Below the pieces are notes generated by a model. It made no database searches, had not been told where the DNA came from, and worked only from the letters and a program-made list of their open reading frames with translations. A stretch of DNA of 64,000 nucleotides, from NCBI RefSeq assembly GCF_000241485.1, contig NZ_JH584241.1, positions 2,717,661 to 2,781,660 of the forward strand, read 5' to 3'. A program made the position numbers and the translations under genes. This DNA is from Sphingomonas sp. PAMC 26605. Its GTDB lineage: Bacteria; Pseudomonadota; Alphaproteobacteria; Sphingomonadales; Sphingomonadaceae. Positions 20,248 to 28,474 of the stretch are shown here, piece by piece. How positions within the stretch are numbered: position 1 is the stretch's first letter; every line of letters starts with the position of its first letter.

Positions 20248-21339
20248 GTGCCGTTGCTGTCTTCCCCCATCGCCGGGTGTAGCGCCGACGACTTGCCACG
20301 CGTGCTGATCGTCGATGATTCGGCGGTCGCACGCGCGGTGATCGGGCGGGCGCTCGAGGCGGGACGGTTCATCGTCGCGGGGGCGGTGTCGAATGCCGAT
20401 GCGGCGCTGTCGTTCCTGCATCGCACGCCGGTCGACGCGGTGGTGCTCGACATCGCGATGCCGGGCACTTCGGGGCTCGCGGCGCTGCCCGAGCTGATTA
20501 TCGCGGGGCAGGGCGCGAAGGTCCTGATCGTCTCGTCCTCGGCAAGCGACGGCGCGGCGGCGACGATCGAGGCGCTCGCGCTGGGCGCGGCCGACACGCT
20601 GATGAAGCCCGGCGTCGGCGATTTCGCGGGGCGCTTCTCGGTCGCGATCGTCGAAAAGCTGCGGCGGTTGCTGGCGATCGAGACGCCGCTCGAGACGCCG
20701 ATGGCGCTCGCGGCGTACCGCGTCGGTGCCGATCCGGTCGGCGTTGCGCCGGAAACGGCGCACAGCTTCGACATTGTCGGGATCGGCGCATCGACCGGCG
20801 GGATCCACGCGCTCGCCACGCTGCTGCGCGAGGTCCCGCGCGGCTTCACGCTGCCGATCCTGATCACGCAGCATCTGCCGGGTTCGTTCATGCCGTTCTT
20901 CGCCGCGCAGGTCGCGGTGATGGCGGACCGGCCGTGCGACGTCGCGACCGATTCGATGCGGATCCGCCCCGGGCGGACGATCGTCGCGCCCGGCGACGCG
21001 CATATGCGGGTCGTCAGCACCGGCGACGGCGCCGCGATCCGGCTTACCCACGAGCCGGCCAAGAGCGGCTGCATGCCCTCGGTCGATCCGATGTTCGACA
21101 GCCTCGCCGAGGTTTACGGCGCGCGTGCGCTCGGCATCGTGCTGAGCGGGATGGGGCGCGACGGCAGCGAGGGCGCCCGCCGCATGGCCGATCGCGGCGG
21201 GGTCCTTTTCGCGCAGGATCGCGCCAGTTCGGTGGTGTGGGGCATGCCGGGCGCGATCGCCACCGCCGGGCTCGCCAGCGCGCTGCTGCCGCCGGCCGAG
21301 ATCGGCCGCTTGGTCGCCGCGCGGCGACGTCCCTCATGA
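20248..21339 (+). CDS. cheB: Protein-glutamate methylesterase CheB
   Basis: A 363-aa enzyme that removes methyl groups from (or deamidates) chemoreceptors during adaptation. The N-terminal receiver has Asp68 (AVVLDIAMPG). The C-terminal esterase has the Ser-His-Asp triad in GIGASTGG, ITQHLPGSF and SGMGRDGSEG. It is 12 bases after cheY and overlaps cheR by 4 bases. Confidence 0.95.
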   Translation: MPLLSSPIAGCSADDLPRVLIVDDSAVARAVIGRALEAGRFIVAGAVSNADAALSFLHRTPVDAVVLDIAMPGTSGLAALPELIIAGQGAKVLIVSSSASDGAAATIEALALGAADTLMKPGVGDFAGRFSVAIVEKLRRLLAIETPLETPMALAAYRVGADPVGVAPETAHSFDIVGIGASTGGIHALATLLREVPRGFTLPILITQHLPGSFMPFFAAQVAVMADRPCDVATDSMRIRPGRTIVAPGDAHMRVVSTGDGAAIRLTHEPAKSGCMPSVDPMFDSLAEVYGARALGIVLSGMGRDGSEGARRMADRGGVLFAQDRASSVVWGMPGAIATAGLASALLPPAEIGRLVAARRRPS

Positions 21340-22199
21340 GCCTTACAAGCGACGTTTCGAAACTGCAGCCTTCGCAACAACGGGCGTCCTCAAGCGGGGC
21401 CACCGGTGTGCTGACCGCGATCCTCGAGGCGCATACCAGCCAACAGCTCGCGGCCAACCGCGCATGGCGGATCGAAACCGAACTGACCCCGCTGATGCGC
21501 GATCTCGGGCTCGACACGCTCGACTCGCTCGCGCTCGCGGCGCAGCGATCCCCGGCGATCGCGGCGCAGGTCGCCGACGCCCTGCTCAATCAGGAAAGCT
21601 CGTTCTTCCGCGACGCTCCGATGCTCGATCTGATCGGCAAGGCCGCTGCGGCGATGCGCGTCGATCCCCCCGGGCGACGCCTGCGGGTGTGGTCTGCGGG
21701 GTGCTCGGTCGGGCAGGAGCCGTTGTCGCTGGCGATGCTGTTCGCGGAAAATCCGCTGCTGAGCGGCGCGACGATGCCGGAGATCCTCGCCACCGATGTC
21801 TCGGAAGCGGCCTTGGCGCGTGCGCGCAGCGGACGCTATTCGCAGTTCGAGATCCAGCGCGGGCTGCCGATCCGACGGATGATCGAGTGGTTCGACAGCG
21901 ATGGCGGGGATTGGGTCGCCAAACCCGATCTCGTCCGTCGAATCGCGTTTCGCCGGATGAATCTCGTCGGCGATCCGCTCCCGCAGGGCCGGTTCGACAT
22001 CATCCTGTGTCGCAACGTCCTGCTCTATCTCACTGCGGAGCATCGGAGCGCGATCTTCGAGCGGCTCGCGACGATCCTGCGGCCAGGCGGCCTGTTGATG
22101 CTTGGCGCCGGCGAGACGGTGATCGGGCACACCGAGGCGTTCCGCCCCAGCCCCGACTATCGCGGCCTCTACGAACTGACGGCAGCGCCCCGCGGCTGA
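21336..22199 (+). CDS. cheR: Chemoreceptor glutamate methyltransferase CheR
   Basis: A 287-aa SAM-dependent methyltransferase. The alpha-helical N-terminal domain includes NQESSFFRDAPMLD. The SAM-binding site is VWSAGCSVGQEPLSLAML, followed by ATDVSEAALARARSGRYS and FDIILCRNVLLYL. The ATG at 21336 overlaps the cheB stop (ATGA) and is preferred over starts further upstream inside cheB. It ends the chemotaxis operon. No receptor, cheD or cheZ is in the window. Confidence 0.94.
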   Translation: MSLTSDVSKLQPSQQRASSSGATGVLTAILEAHTSQQLAANRAWRIETELTPLMRDLGLDTLDSLALAAQRSPAIAAQVADALLNQESSFFRDAPMLDLIGKAAAAMRVDPPGRRLRVWSAGCSVGQEPLSLAMLFAENPLLSGATMPEILATDVSEAALARARSGRYSQFEIQRGLPIRRMIEWFDSDGGDWVAKPDLVRRIAFRRMNLVGDPLPQGRFDIILCRNVLLYLTAEHRSAIFERLATILRPGGLLMLGAGETVIGHTEAFRPSPDYRGLYELTAAPRG

Positions 22200-22261
22200 C
22201 GGGGTTTCTTGTCGCGCGTGTCCGTGCTTAAGCTCTGGTTTGGCTTGCGCAGGGATTTCCC

Positions 22262-22951
22262 ATGACGATCATCGATACGCCCTCGCCCAATTTCGACGAC
22301 CGATCGCTCCCCGTCTCGATCATCGTGCTGCATTATACCGGCATGCAGAGCGCACAGGCGGCGATCGACCGGCTGCGGGACCCCGAAGCGAAGGTCTCGG
22401 CGCATTATCTCGTCGCCGAGGATGGCCAGGTGCTGCGCATGGTGCCCGAGGACAAGCGCGCCTGGCATGCCGGCCAGTCGTGCTGGCGTGGGATCGAAGA
22501 CGTCAATTCGGCAAGCATCGGGATCGAGATCGTCAATCCGGGACACGAATTCGGCTATCGCCCCTTCATGGAGCAGCAGATCGACGCGCTGATCCCGCTC
22601 GTTTCGGGGATCAAGGACCGCTACCGCATTTCCCGCGGCAATGTCGTCGGCCATTCCGACATCGCGCCGACGCGCAAGCAGGATCCGGGCGAGCTGTTCC
22701 CGTGGAACCGGCTCGCCAAGGTGCGGCTCGCTTTGCCGCGGCCGACCAAGAAGCTGCTCGATCCGCTGTGGACCGATGCCGGCTTCCTCGTCGCGCTCGA
22801 GCGCTTCGGCTATGACGTGCGCGACAAGCTCGCCGCAGTCGTCGCGTTCCAGCGGCGCTTCCGCCCCGAACTGATCGACGGCGTGATCGACGGCGAATGC
22901 CGCAGCATCCTGCTCGCACTGCTGTTGCCAAAGCCGCAAGGGGACGACTAA
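22262..22951 (+). CDS. amiD: N-acetylmuramoyl-L-alanine amidase (amidase_2, AmiD-like)
   Basis: A 229-aa zinc amidase that cleaves the amide bond between MurNAc and the stem peptide. Visible zinc and catalytic blocks are IIVLHYTG, the central IGIEIVNPG, and VVGHSDIAPTRKQDPGELFPW. About 60 C-terminal residues resemble a peptidoglycan-binding helical domain (VAFQRRFRP). There is no obvious signal peptide, so it may act on cytoplasmic recycling substrates or be exported another way. Confidence 0.9.
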   Translation: MTIIDTPSPNFDDRSLPVSIIVLHYTGMQSAQAAIDRLRDPEAKVSAHYLVAEDGQVLRMVPEDKRAWHAGQSCWRGIEDVNSASIGIEIVNPGHEFGYRPFMEQQIDALIPLVSGIKDRYRISRGNVVGHSDIAPTRKQDPGELFPWNRLAKVRLALPRPTKKLLDPLWTDAGFLVALERFGYDVRDKLAAVVAFQRRFRPELIDGVIDGECRSILLALLLPKPQGDD

Positions 22952-22961
22952 GGAACCCGCA

Positions 22962-23339
22962 GCCAGAGGGTCGGGCGGCCGCGGGTATCTTTGGATACGC
23001 GAGGAAAGTCCGGGCTCCGCGGAACGACGGTGCCGGGTAACGCCCGGCGGGGGTGACCCCAGGGACAGTGCCACAGAGAGCAGACCGCCGATGTCCTTTT
23101 CGGAGGAACAGGCAAGGGTGAAAGGGTGCGGCAAGAGCGCACCGCGCGACGGGTAACCGAAGCGGCATGGTAAACCCCACCGGGAGCAAGATCGAATAGG
23201 GATGGCACATGGGCCTCGTTCCGGCTCGTCATCCGGGTTGATTGCTTGAGGCGGCGTGCAAACGTCGTCCTAGAGGAATGGTCGCCTATCCCCGTCGCAC
23301 GACGGGGGGGACAGAACCCGGCTTACAGACCCTCTGGCG
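22962..23339 (+). ncRNA. rnpB: RNase P RNA (type A)
   Basis: The catalytic RNA that removes tRNA 5' leaders. The terminal helix pairs GCCAGAGGGTC at the 5' end with GACCCTCTGGC at the 3' end. The universally conserved block GAGGAAAGTCCGGGCT begins at 23001, and the 3' block ACAGAACCCGGCTTACAGAC begins at 23311. The size of about 378 nt fits bacterial type A. It starts about 10 bases after the amidase gene. Confidence 0.95.
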
Positions 23340-23405
23340 CATTTTCATATGGGTTTCACAAAAGCGTCATGGCGCTATCGCACCGCGATGCTTAGATGGC
23401 CCGCT

Positions 23406-23951
23406 ATGGCGCGTACATCATCACGATCGGTCGACTGGGGTTTTCCGCGCTGGCGCGCTTATGGCGAGGCGAGCACCGAAGCGGCGACCGTGCGGCTGTG
23501 CGACCGCCATGGCTGCACCGAAAAGGGCGATTGCCCCGCGCCGAAATCGCCCAACAGCCCCGAGCGCTGGTATTTCTGCCAGGTCCACGCCGGCGAGTAT
23601 AATCGCGGCTGGAACTACTTCGAAGGCCTGAGCGCCGAAGAGGCCGCCGAGCGCGAGCGCGCCGAGACGCAGACCGCCGAGGGCTATACCGAATCGCGCA
23701 CCAATCAGTGGGCCGGGCCGGGCGACGGCAGCCGCTCGCGCGACGAGATGCGCGCGCTCGAGCTGCTCGAGCTCGAGGTCGATGCCGATTTCGACGCGGT
23801 GCGGCTCGCCTGGCGCAGGCTCGCCAAGTCGAACCACCCCGATGTCCGCCCCGGCGACAAGGAGGCCGCGGCGCGCTTCCTGGCGATCCAGGCGGCGTAT
23901 GACGTGCTCAGGGCCGCCGAGGAGCAGCGGCAGTGGAAGCCCGAAGGGTGA
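23406..23951 (+). CDS. J-domain (DnaJ-like) protein
   Basis: A 181-aa protein with a C-terminal J domain (ALELLELEVDADFDAVRLAWRRLAKSNHPDVRPGD...), including the essential HPD at about residues 144-146. The N-terminal half has four Cys (LCDRHGCTEKGDC, YFCQVHAGEYN), possibly a metal site. It is a probable specialised DnaK co-chaperone. The ATG at 23406 is chosen. In-frame starts at 23349 and 23388 are possible but run close to the RNase P RNA end. Confidence 0.85.
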   Translation: MARTSSRSVDWGFPRWRAYGEASTEAATVRLCDRHGCTEKGDCPAPKSPNSPERWYFCQVHAGEYNRGWNYFEGLSAEEAAERERAETQTAEGYTESRTNQWAGPGDGSRSRDEMRALELLELEVDADFDAVRLAWRRLAKSNHPDVRPGDKEAAARFLAIQAAYDVLRAAEEQRQWKPEG

Positions 23952-24319
23952 AGACCGTCCGCTCGGACTGGTCGAACACCATTCTGGTCTGCAAGAAATG
24001 TTCGAAAAAGCTCGGCGGCGGCTTCGGGGCGAAAGGCAAGACGGGGCTCGCCAAGGCGCCGCGCGAGGAACTCGGCGTCGGCAAGGGGCGCAAGGGGGCG
24101 GTCGGGATCATCGAGGTCAAATGCCTCGGCGTTTGTCCCCGCGGCAGCGTGACGGTGGTCAACGGCGCCGCGCCGGGCACGTGGCTGCTCGTCGAGCAAG
24201 GCCTGCCCGCCGCTAAGGTGGCGGCCGAACTCGGCCTCGGGCAAACCCGCGACGCGCGCGTCGTCACGGACCCGAACGAGGCCTCACGCCCCGATCCGAC
24301 AGAGCTTCGTATCGCGTAA
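23948..24319 (+). CDS. Thioredoxin-like [2Fe-2S] ferredoxin-domain protein
   Basis: A 123-aa protein with four Cys in the pattern C15-x2-C18 (ILVCKKCSKKL) and C59-x3-C63 (VKCLGVCPRG), fitting the thioredoxin-fold 2Fe-2S family. Electron partner unknown. The GTG at 23948 overlaps the J-protein stop (GTGA), and homologous proteins start at this KTVRSDWSN. An ATG at 23933 is the alternative. Tight coupling to the J-domain gene suggests a shared operon. Confidence 0.82.
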   Translation: MKTVRSDWSNTILVCKKCSKKLGGGFGAKGKTGLAKAPREELGVGKGRKGAVGIIEVKCLGVCPRGSVTVVNGAAPGTWLLVEQGLPAAKVAAELGLGQTRDARVVTDPNEASRPDPTELRIA

Positions 24320-24323
24320 GCGG

Positions 24324-24452
24324 TTACAGAAGGCCGATCGACCAGAAGGCTCCGGCGAACGCCGCTACCGCAATTACGGCCTGACAAATGTGCCAGGCAT
24401 CGCGCCGATGGAAATTCGACGGGCGTCGATCCTCATTGTGGCTTTGCATCAT
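24324..24452 (-). CDS. Small membrane protein of unknown function
   Basis: A 42-aa protein with a basic, hydrophilic N-terminus (MMQSHNEDRRPSNFHRRDAW) and one C-terminal transmembrane helix (HICQAVIAVAAFAGAFWSIG). GGAGAG precedes the double ATG, the same leader (GGAGAGTGATGATG) as the small gene at 61121-61324. It is convergent with the 2Fe-2S gene, 4 bases from its stop. Not recognised. Confidence 0.5.
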   Translation of the reverse strand: MMQSHNEDRRPSNFHRRDAWHICQAVIAVAAFAGAFWSIGLL

Positions 24453-24716
24453 CACTCTCCTGACCGGCACCATCCTGCGGTGTTCGTATCGTGAGGTAAA
24501 CTTGGCCAGATCGGCCCTTTCGTCAAGTCGATTTGACACATGTCGCGCGCGATTCGGATGCGCGGCTCGCGCTCAGCGTCTGGTGATTGCGCGATGCAAA
24601 CGGTACGAATCGCGACCATCGCGCCCAAGCAGTTGATATACCGGCCGCACCACAGTGTATTTGCGTAAGGATCGTCGGCGTTATAGTGTAGCTGATAGTG
24701 CGGATGAGCGACTTGT

Positions 24717-26177
24717 GTGAAAGTTGTGATACGTATGACGACAGCCCTGTGTGAGAGCGTCATTTCAGCACCGAATATGGCGTCACGCTGTTTTGGAGAC
24801 TCTCGGCTGGCACCGCTGGTGTTCGACAGTATCGACCAAGGCATCTGTTTGCTGTCGTTCGACTTCATCATTCTCGACATCGACGATCGGGCGCTGCGGA
24901 CCGATGGGCGCCAGCGCGACGCGGTCATCGGCCGATCCTATTGGGACGCTTATCCCGAATGCGAGCACACGGCTCTCGGGCAGTCCATCGTGGAGGCGAT
25001 GCGTAAGCGCTCGCCGCGGCGAATCGAGCAAGCCCACACCCTGTCGTGCGGCGGCGTTGCCTGGCTTGAAACGCGCTGCGTTCCGGTGCCCGATGGCAAC
25101 CTTCTGCTGCTGGTCCGCGACATCACCGATCAGCACCGCGAGGCCGAGCGCCTGCGGCACAGCGAGCGCGCCTTTCGGCAACTCGGCGAGACGATCAGCG
25201 AAGTCTTCTACATCCACGAACTCGACGAAGCGCGGATCTCGTACGTCAGCAAGGCCTATGAACGCGTCTGGGGGCGACCCCGCGCCGAGCTCTATGAAGA
25301 TCTGATGAGCTTCACCCGCGTCATCCATCCCGACGATCGAGCGAAGGTCACCGCGGCCGTCGCGCGGCAGCGGGCCGGCTATCCGACCGATACCGAATAT
25401 CGCCTCTGCTGCGAAGACGGGAGCGAGCGGATCATCCATGATCGCGCGTTTCTCGGGCGTGATCCTGTCAGCGAGTCCACGCGCGTCTTCGGGCTGGCGA
25501 CCGACATTACCGAATATCGCCGCGCGCTCGCCGAAAAGGACCTGCTCGCGCGCGAGATCGATCATCGCGTCAAGAACAGCCTGATGATCGTCAGTTCGCT
25601 GCTCGCGATCCAACGCCGGGCCTCGGCGTCGTGCGAAACGCGGGCCGCGCTCGAGGAAGCCGGCGACCGCGTGACCGCGATCGCGCGCGTTCACGAGCGG
25701 CTGCACAAGAGCCACCAGCTCGGCGTGATCGCGTTCGGCGCCTATCTCGAGCAATTGTGCGCCGACGTATCGGCATCCTTGCGGGGCGACGCGGTGGTCG
25801 TCGATGTTCGCGCAGTCGCGGTCGAGTTGTCGGCCGAGGTCGCGCTGCCGCTCGCGCTGATCGCGAACGAACTCGTCACCAACGCGTTCAAACATGGCTG
25901 CGCCGCGGGCGCGACGCGGATCTCGATCGTCCTCGAGCAGACTTCCGACCGTCTGACGCTGACGGTCGATGACGATGGCGCCGGGCTACCGCCGGGCGCG
26001 CCCAGCGGCGCGGGCAGCCTTGGCTTTCGCCTGTTCGGATCGATGGCGCGGCAATTGGGCGGCACCGCGATCTTTCCGCAACCGGGCGGGCGCGCCTGCT
26101 TCCGCGTCGAGATCCCGCATATCGGTCGCGAGGTCGCCAATACGGGGTGCGGCGCCCGGCAAGTTCAGGCGGTATAG
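24717..26177 (+). CDS. PAS-domain sensor histidine kinase (HisKA_2 type)
   Basis: A 486-aa cytoplasmic kinase. There is an N-terminal PAS-like domain (about 30-140), then a second PAS with PAC (about 150-270, ending GLATDITEYRRAL). The dimerisation/phospho-acceptor segment is LAREIDHRVKNSLMIVSSLLAIQRR (His near 283), of the HisKA_2 class used by general-stress and light-sensing kinases. The HATPase has ANELVTNAFKHG and DDDGAGLPPG. No response regulator is adjacent, so its partner lies elsewhere. GTG start at 24717; ATG at 24735 is possible. Confidence 0.88.
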   Translation: MKVVIRMTTALCESVISAPNMASRCFGDSRLAPLVFDSIDQGICLLSFDFIILDIDDRALRTDGRQRDAVIGRSYWDAYPECEHTALGQSIVEAMRKRSPRRIEQAHTLSCGGVAWLETRCVPVPDGNLLLLVRDITDQHREAERLRHSERAFRQLGETISEVFYIHELDEARISYVSKAYERVWGRPRAELYEDLMSFTRVIHPDDRAKVTAAVARQRAGYPTDTEYRLCCEDGSERIIHDRAFLGRDPVSESTRVFGLATDITEYRRALAEKDLLAREIDHRVKNSLMIVSSLLAIQRRASASCETRAALEEAGDRVTAIARVHERLHKSHQLGVIAFGAYLEQLCADVSASLRGDAVVVDVRAVAVELSAEVALPLALIANELVTNAFKHGCAAGATRISIVLEQTSDRLTLTVDDDGAGLPPGAPSGAGSLGFRLFGSMARQLGGTAIFPQPGGRACFRVEIPHIGREVANTGCGARQVQAV

Positions 26178-26572
26178 CGCGCCGCGGTCTCGCGGATCAG
26201 CGCGATCATGTTGGGGATGCCCTGCGTGCGATTCGAGCTGAGCTGGCTTTTGAGGTCGAACGGCGCGAGTTCGGCGGGGATGTCGGTGGCGAGGATCGTC
26301 GCGGCGGGCCGGTCCTGCACCGCGAGCAGCACGAGCGCGATGATCCCCTTGGTGATCGCCGCGTTCGAATCGGCGAGGAAATGCAGCGTGCCGTCGTCCT
26401 TCGCCATCGGATAGACCCATACCGACGCCGAGCATCCCCGCACCAGCGTCGCGTCGGTCTTGAGCGCGTCGGGCATCGGCTCGAGCTCGCGCCCGAGATC
26501 GATCAGGAGCCGGTAGCGGTCGTCCGCATCGAGGAAGCTGTAATCGGATTCGAGGTCGGCGAGCGTTTGCAT
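26165..26572 (-). CDS. sufE: Cysteine desulfurization protein SufE
   Basis: A 135-aa sulfur acceptor that takes persulfide from SufS for Fe-S cluster assembly. The acceptor Cys47 lies in LVRGCSASVWVYP, and the C-terminal block LSSNRTQGIPNMIALIR is typical. Its 3' end overlaps the convergent kinase gene by 13 bases. The start at 26572 gives the normal length. Confidence 0.93.
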   Translation of the reverse strand: MQTLADLESDYSFLDADDRYRLLIDLGRELEPMPDALKTDATLVRGCSASVWVYPMAKDDGTLHFLADSNAAITKGIIALVLLAVQDRPAATILATDIPAELAPFDLKSQLSSNRTQGIPNMIALIRETAARYTA

Positions 26573-26615
26573 GGGGTGGCTATAGTCGCCTCGTGCCGGC
26601 TTCGTCACCTTTTTC

Positions 26616-26725
26616 GCCCCTCCCCTTTAGGGGAGGGGATGGGGGTGGGGGAGGTCTCACCGAGACTGCCTGCGCACGGTTCGCGGCACGGCCCCACCCC
26701 AACCCCTCCCCTGAAGGGGAGGGGC
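26616..26725. repeat. Palindromic intergenic repeat, G/C-tract type (copy 4)
   Basis: The left end GCCCCTCCCCTTTAGGGGAG forms its own hairpin. The whole unit is mirrored by CCCCACCCCAACCCCTCCCC and a terminal hairpin TCCCCTGAAGGGGA. Related to the repeat at 4-98. It lies between sufE and the end of the psp operon. Confidence 0.75.
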
Positions 26726-26732
26726 TAGATAG

Positions 26733-26978
26733 TTACAGATCCACCCCAGCCGCGATCGCCTCCAGCTTGCGGATGCGCTCCTTCAAGTCGGCGATCTCGA
26801 TCCGCGCGCTCGCGTTGGGCAGCGATGGCGTCGGCGATGGGTCGCCGAAGGCATGCAGCTCCTGCTGCTTGAAGGCGAGCCAGCCGCGCCAGCCGGTCAG
26901 CGTGGCGAAGGTCAGCATCGCAAGGCCCGCGAGCCCCGCGGTCGCCATGGTGATGTAGAAGGTCGGGTCGGTCATCAT
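26733..26978 (-). CDS. Small membrane protein at the end of the psp operon
   Basis: An 81-aa protein with one N-terminal transmembrane segment (about residues 8-30, ITMATAGLAGLAMLTFATLTG) and a cytoplasmic tail ending in a short coiled coil (ARIEIADLKERIRKLEAIAAG). That tail resembles those of the upstream PspB-like proteins but is shorter and lacks the EIDxLR end. AGGAGC precedes the double ATG. Its function is presumably tied to envelope stress by position only. Confidence 0.7.
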   Translation of the reverse strand: MMTDPTFYITMATAGLAGLAMLTFATLTGWRGWLAFKQQELHAFGDPSPTPSLPNASARIEIADLKERIRKLEAIAAGVDL

Positions 26979-27005
26979 CCCTGCTCCTGTGAAATGCGTC
27001 ATCGC

Positions 27006-27287
27006 TTATGGCCGTGGGTCTTGGTGGTCGCGCAGCTTCTCGATCTCACGATCGAGGCGGGCGCCGCTGTCGTTGCTGTCGGTGGCGAGGCGTTCGAGCA
27101 CGGCGAGCCGCTCCTTCATCGCCCGCAGCTCGTCGCGCAGCCGGTCGTTCTCGGCCTGCGCCGCGGGATCGTCGCGGAAGCGGAGGTCCTCGCCATGCCT
27201 GCTGCGGACCACGCCGTAGCGCGCCATCGCGACGCGGCCGATCGTGACGACGACGATGATCGCGACGACCATTTCAAACGGGTTCAT
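27006..27287 (-). CDS. PspB-like small membrane protein (paralogue C)
   Basis: A 93-aa protein: N-terminal transmembrane helix (MNPFEMVVAIIVVVTIGRVAM), a polar linker, then a coiled coil with the tail motif ERLAVLERLATD...LDREIEKLR. The same tail appears in the proteins at 27473 and 27765 and, more loosely, in PspB and PspC. AGGAGT precedes the start at good spacing. It probably contributes to Psp envelope-stress sensing at the inner membrane. That is inference from position and motif. Confidence 0.8.
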   Translation of the reverse strand: MNPFEMVVAIIVVVTIGRVAMARYGVVRSRHGEDLRFRDDPAAQAENDRLRDELRAMKERLAVLERLATDSNDSGARLDREIEKLRDHQDPRP

Positions 27288-27319
27288 AGGGGTCACTCCT
27301 GCAAAAGGGTGGAACGGGC

Positions 27320-27436
27320 TTATTCGGCGGGGACGGCGGCTTCGCGCAGCTTGCGGCGGCGTGGGCGGTCGATGCTTTCGGTCGCCCAGACACCCCCCGC
27401 CGTGACGACGGCGAGCACGATAAAGAATGCGATCAT
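27320..27436 (-). CDS. 38-residue membrane microprotein in the psp operon
   Basis: This short frame reads MIAFFIVLAVVTAGGVWATE followed by a basic tail SIDRPRRRKLREAAVPAE. It gives one transmembrane helix with a positively charged cytoplasmic end. GAGG sits 7 bases before the ATG. It fills the 185-base gap between two PspB-like genes in the same direction, and codon use resembles its neighbours. No family recognised. Confidence 0.6.
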   Translation of the reverse strand: MIAFFIVLAVVTAGGVWATESIDRPRRRKLREAAVPAE

Positions 27437-27472
27437 GATATCCTCGGGGAGAAAGAGTGCGTTTGTATGGAG

Positions 27473-27745
27473 TCAGTTGAGCGGTGCGTCGCGCAGCCGG
27501 TCGATCTCGTGCGAGAGATCGACGCCGCGGTCGGTGATGATCCGTTCGAGCACGCGGACGCGCTGTTCGAGCCGTTCGGTCTGCGCGGCATATTGTGCGG
27601 CTTTCTCGGCGACCAGCGACGCCTCGATCTCCATCCGGCGCTCCTGATGGCGCAGCCACGGGCGGACGATGAAGATGCCGATCACCGCGCAGAGCGGGAT
27701 GCTGACGGCGAAGATCGGGATCAGCAGCGCGATGTTGAAGCCCAT
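27473..27745 (-). CDS. PspB-like small membrane protein (paralogue B)
   Basis: A 90-aa protein with an N-terminal transmembrane helix (IALLIPIFAVSIPLCAVIGIF), then RPWLRHQERRMEIEASLVAEK and the coiled-coil tail RLEQRVRVLERIITD...LSHEIDRLR. Same layout as its two neighbours. AAAGGA lies upstream of the start. Part of the leftward psp operon. Confidence 0.8.
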   Translation of the reverse strand: MGFNIALLIPIFAVSIPLCAVIGIFIVRPWLRHQERRMEIEASLVAEKAAQYAAQTERLEQRVRVLERIITDRGVDLSHEIDRLRDAPLN

Positions 27746-27764
27746 GGCCGTGTCCTTTCGGGTG

Positions 27765-28061
27765 TCAGCGCAGCGCGTCGATTTCGCGCGAGACACGCTC
27801 GGCGGGATCGGTGGCGATGCGTTCGAGCACCGCAAGGCGCTCCTCGAGCCGGCTGATCTGGCCGTGCAGCTTCTCGTTCTCGGCGACCAGCAATTCGGTC
27901 TGGCGGCTGGTGGTGAGATCGCCGTCGCGGCCGATCAACTGGCCCTTCTTGGTCTCGATCGGGTAGCCGTGCTTGGCGCGGACCCAGGTGTTGACGGTCC
28001 AGGCGATCGGACCGATCGTGATCGCCGCGAGCGGGATCAACATGCCGAGATGACTGCTCAT
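27765..28061 (-). CDS. PspB-like small membrane protein (paralogue A)
   Basis: A 98-aa protein: transmembrane helix near residues 5-25 (LGMLIPLAAITIGPIAWTV), a polar middle, then a coiled coil RLEERLAVLERIATD...VSREIDALR, the clearest copy of the shared tail. GGGGAAG precedes the ATG. It directly follows pspC with a 34-base gap. Confidence 0.8.
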   Translation of the reverse strand: MSSHLGMLIPLAAITIGPIAWTVNTWVRAKHGYPIETKKGQLIGRDGDLTTSRQTELLVAENEKLHGQISRLEERLAVLERIATDPAERVSREIDALR

Positions 28062-28095
28062 GATATTCTTCCCCTGTTGTGCCCCCCGGATACGA

Positions 28096-28473
28096 TCAGC
28101 GCAGGCTGTCGATCTCGTCGGCGAGGCGTGAATTGCGGCTGACGTACATCGTCTCGATGTCGGCAAGGCGGCGGTCGATATCGCGGAACGTCGAGCGGAC
28201 CTCGGCGGTCGAGCGGGTCGGGTTGGCGCGCACGCCCTGCCAGAATTTCGCGTCCTCGGCGCTGTCGTAGAGGCCGAGCGGCTTCTTGTCGGCGACGCAG
28301 GCGATGACGATGTACGCCAGCAACACCCAGCCGCTGGTGACCAGCGTCAGCATCGCGGTACCGACGCGGACGAGCGTCACGTCGATGCCGGTGTAATCGG
28401 CGATCCCCGAGCAGACCCCCAGCCATTTGCTGTTCTGCTTGTCGAGGTAGAATTTGGTGCGGCTGGCGGACAT
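28096..28473 (-). CDS. pspC: Phage shock protein C
   Basis: A 125-aa inner-membrane PspC-domain protein that, with PspB, relays envelope stress to the PspA-PspF complex. The N-terminal PspC domain reads YLDKQNSKWLGVCSGIADYTG with a transmembrane helix (VLLAYIVIACVA, about 50-65). The C-terminus carries the tail RRLADIETMYVSRNSRLADEIDSLR. The start is one base after the pspB stop, with GGAGG inside the end of pspB. Confidence 0.93.
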   Translation of the reverse strand: MSASRTKFYLDKQNSKWLGVCSGIADYTGIDVTLVRVGTAMLTLVTSGWVLLAYIVIACVADKKPLGLYDSAEDAKFWQGVRANPTRSTAEVRSTFRDIDRRLADIETMYVSRNSRLADEIDSLR

Positions 28474-28474
28474 T

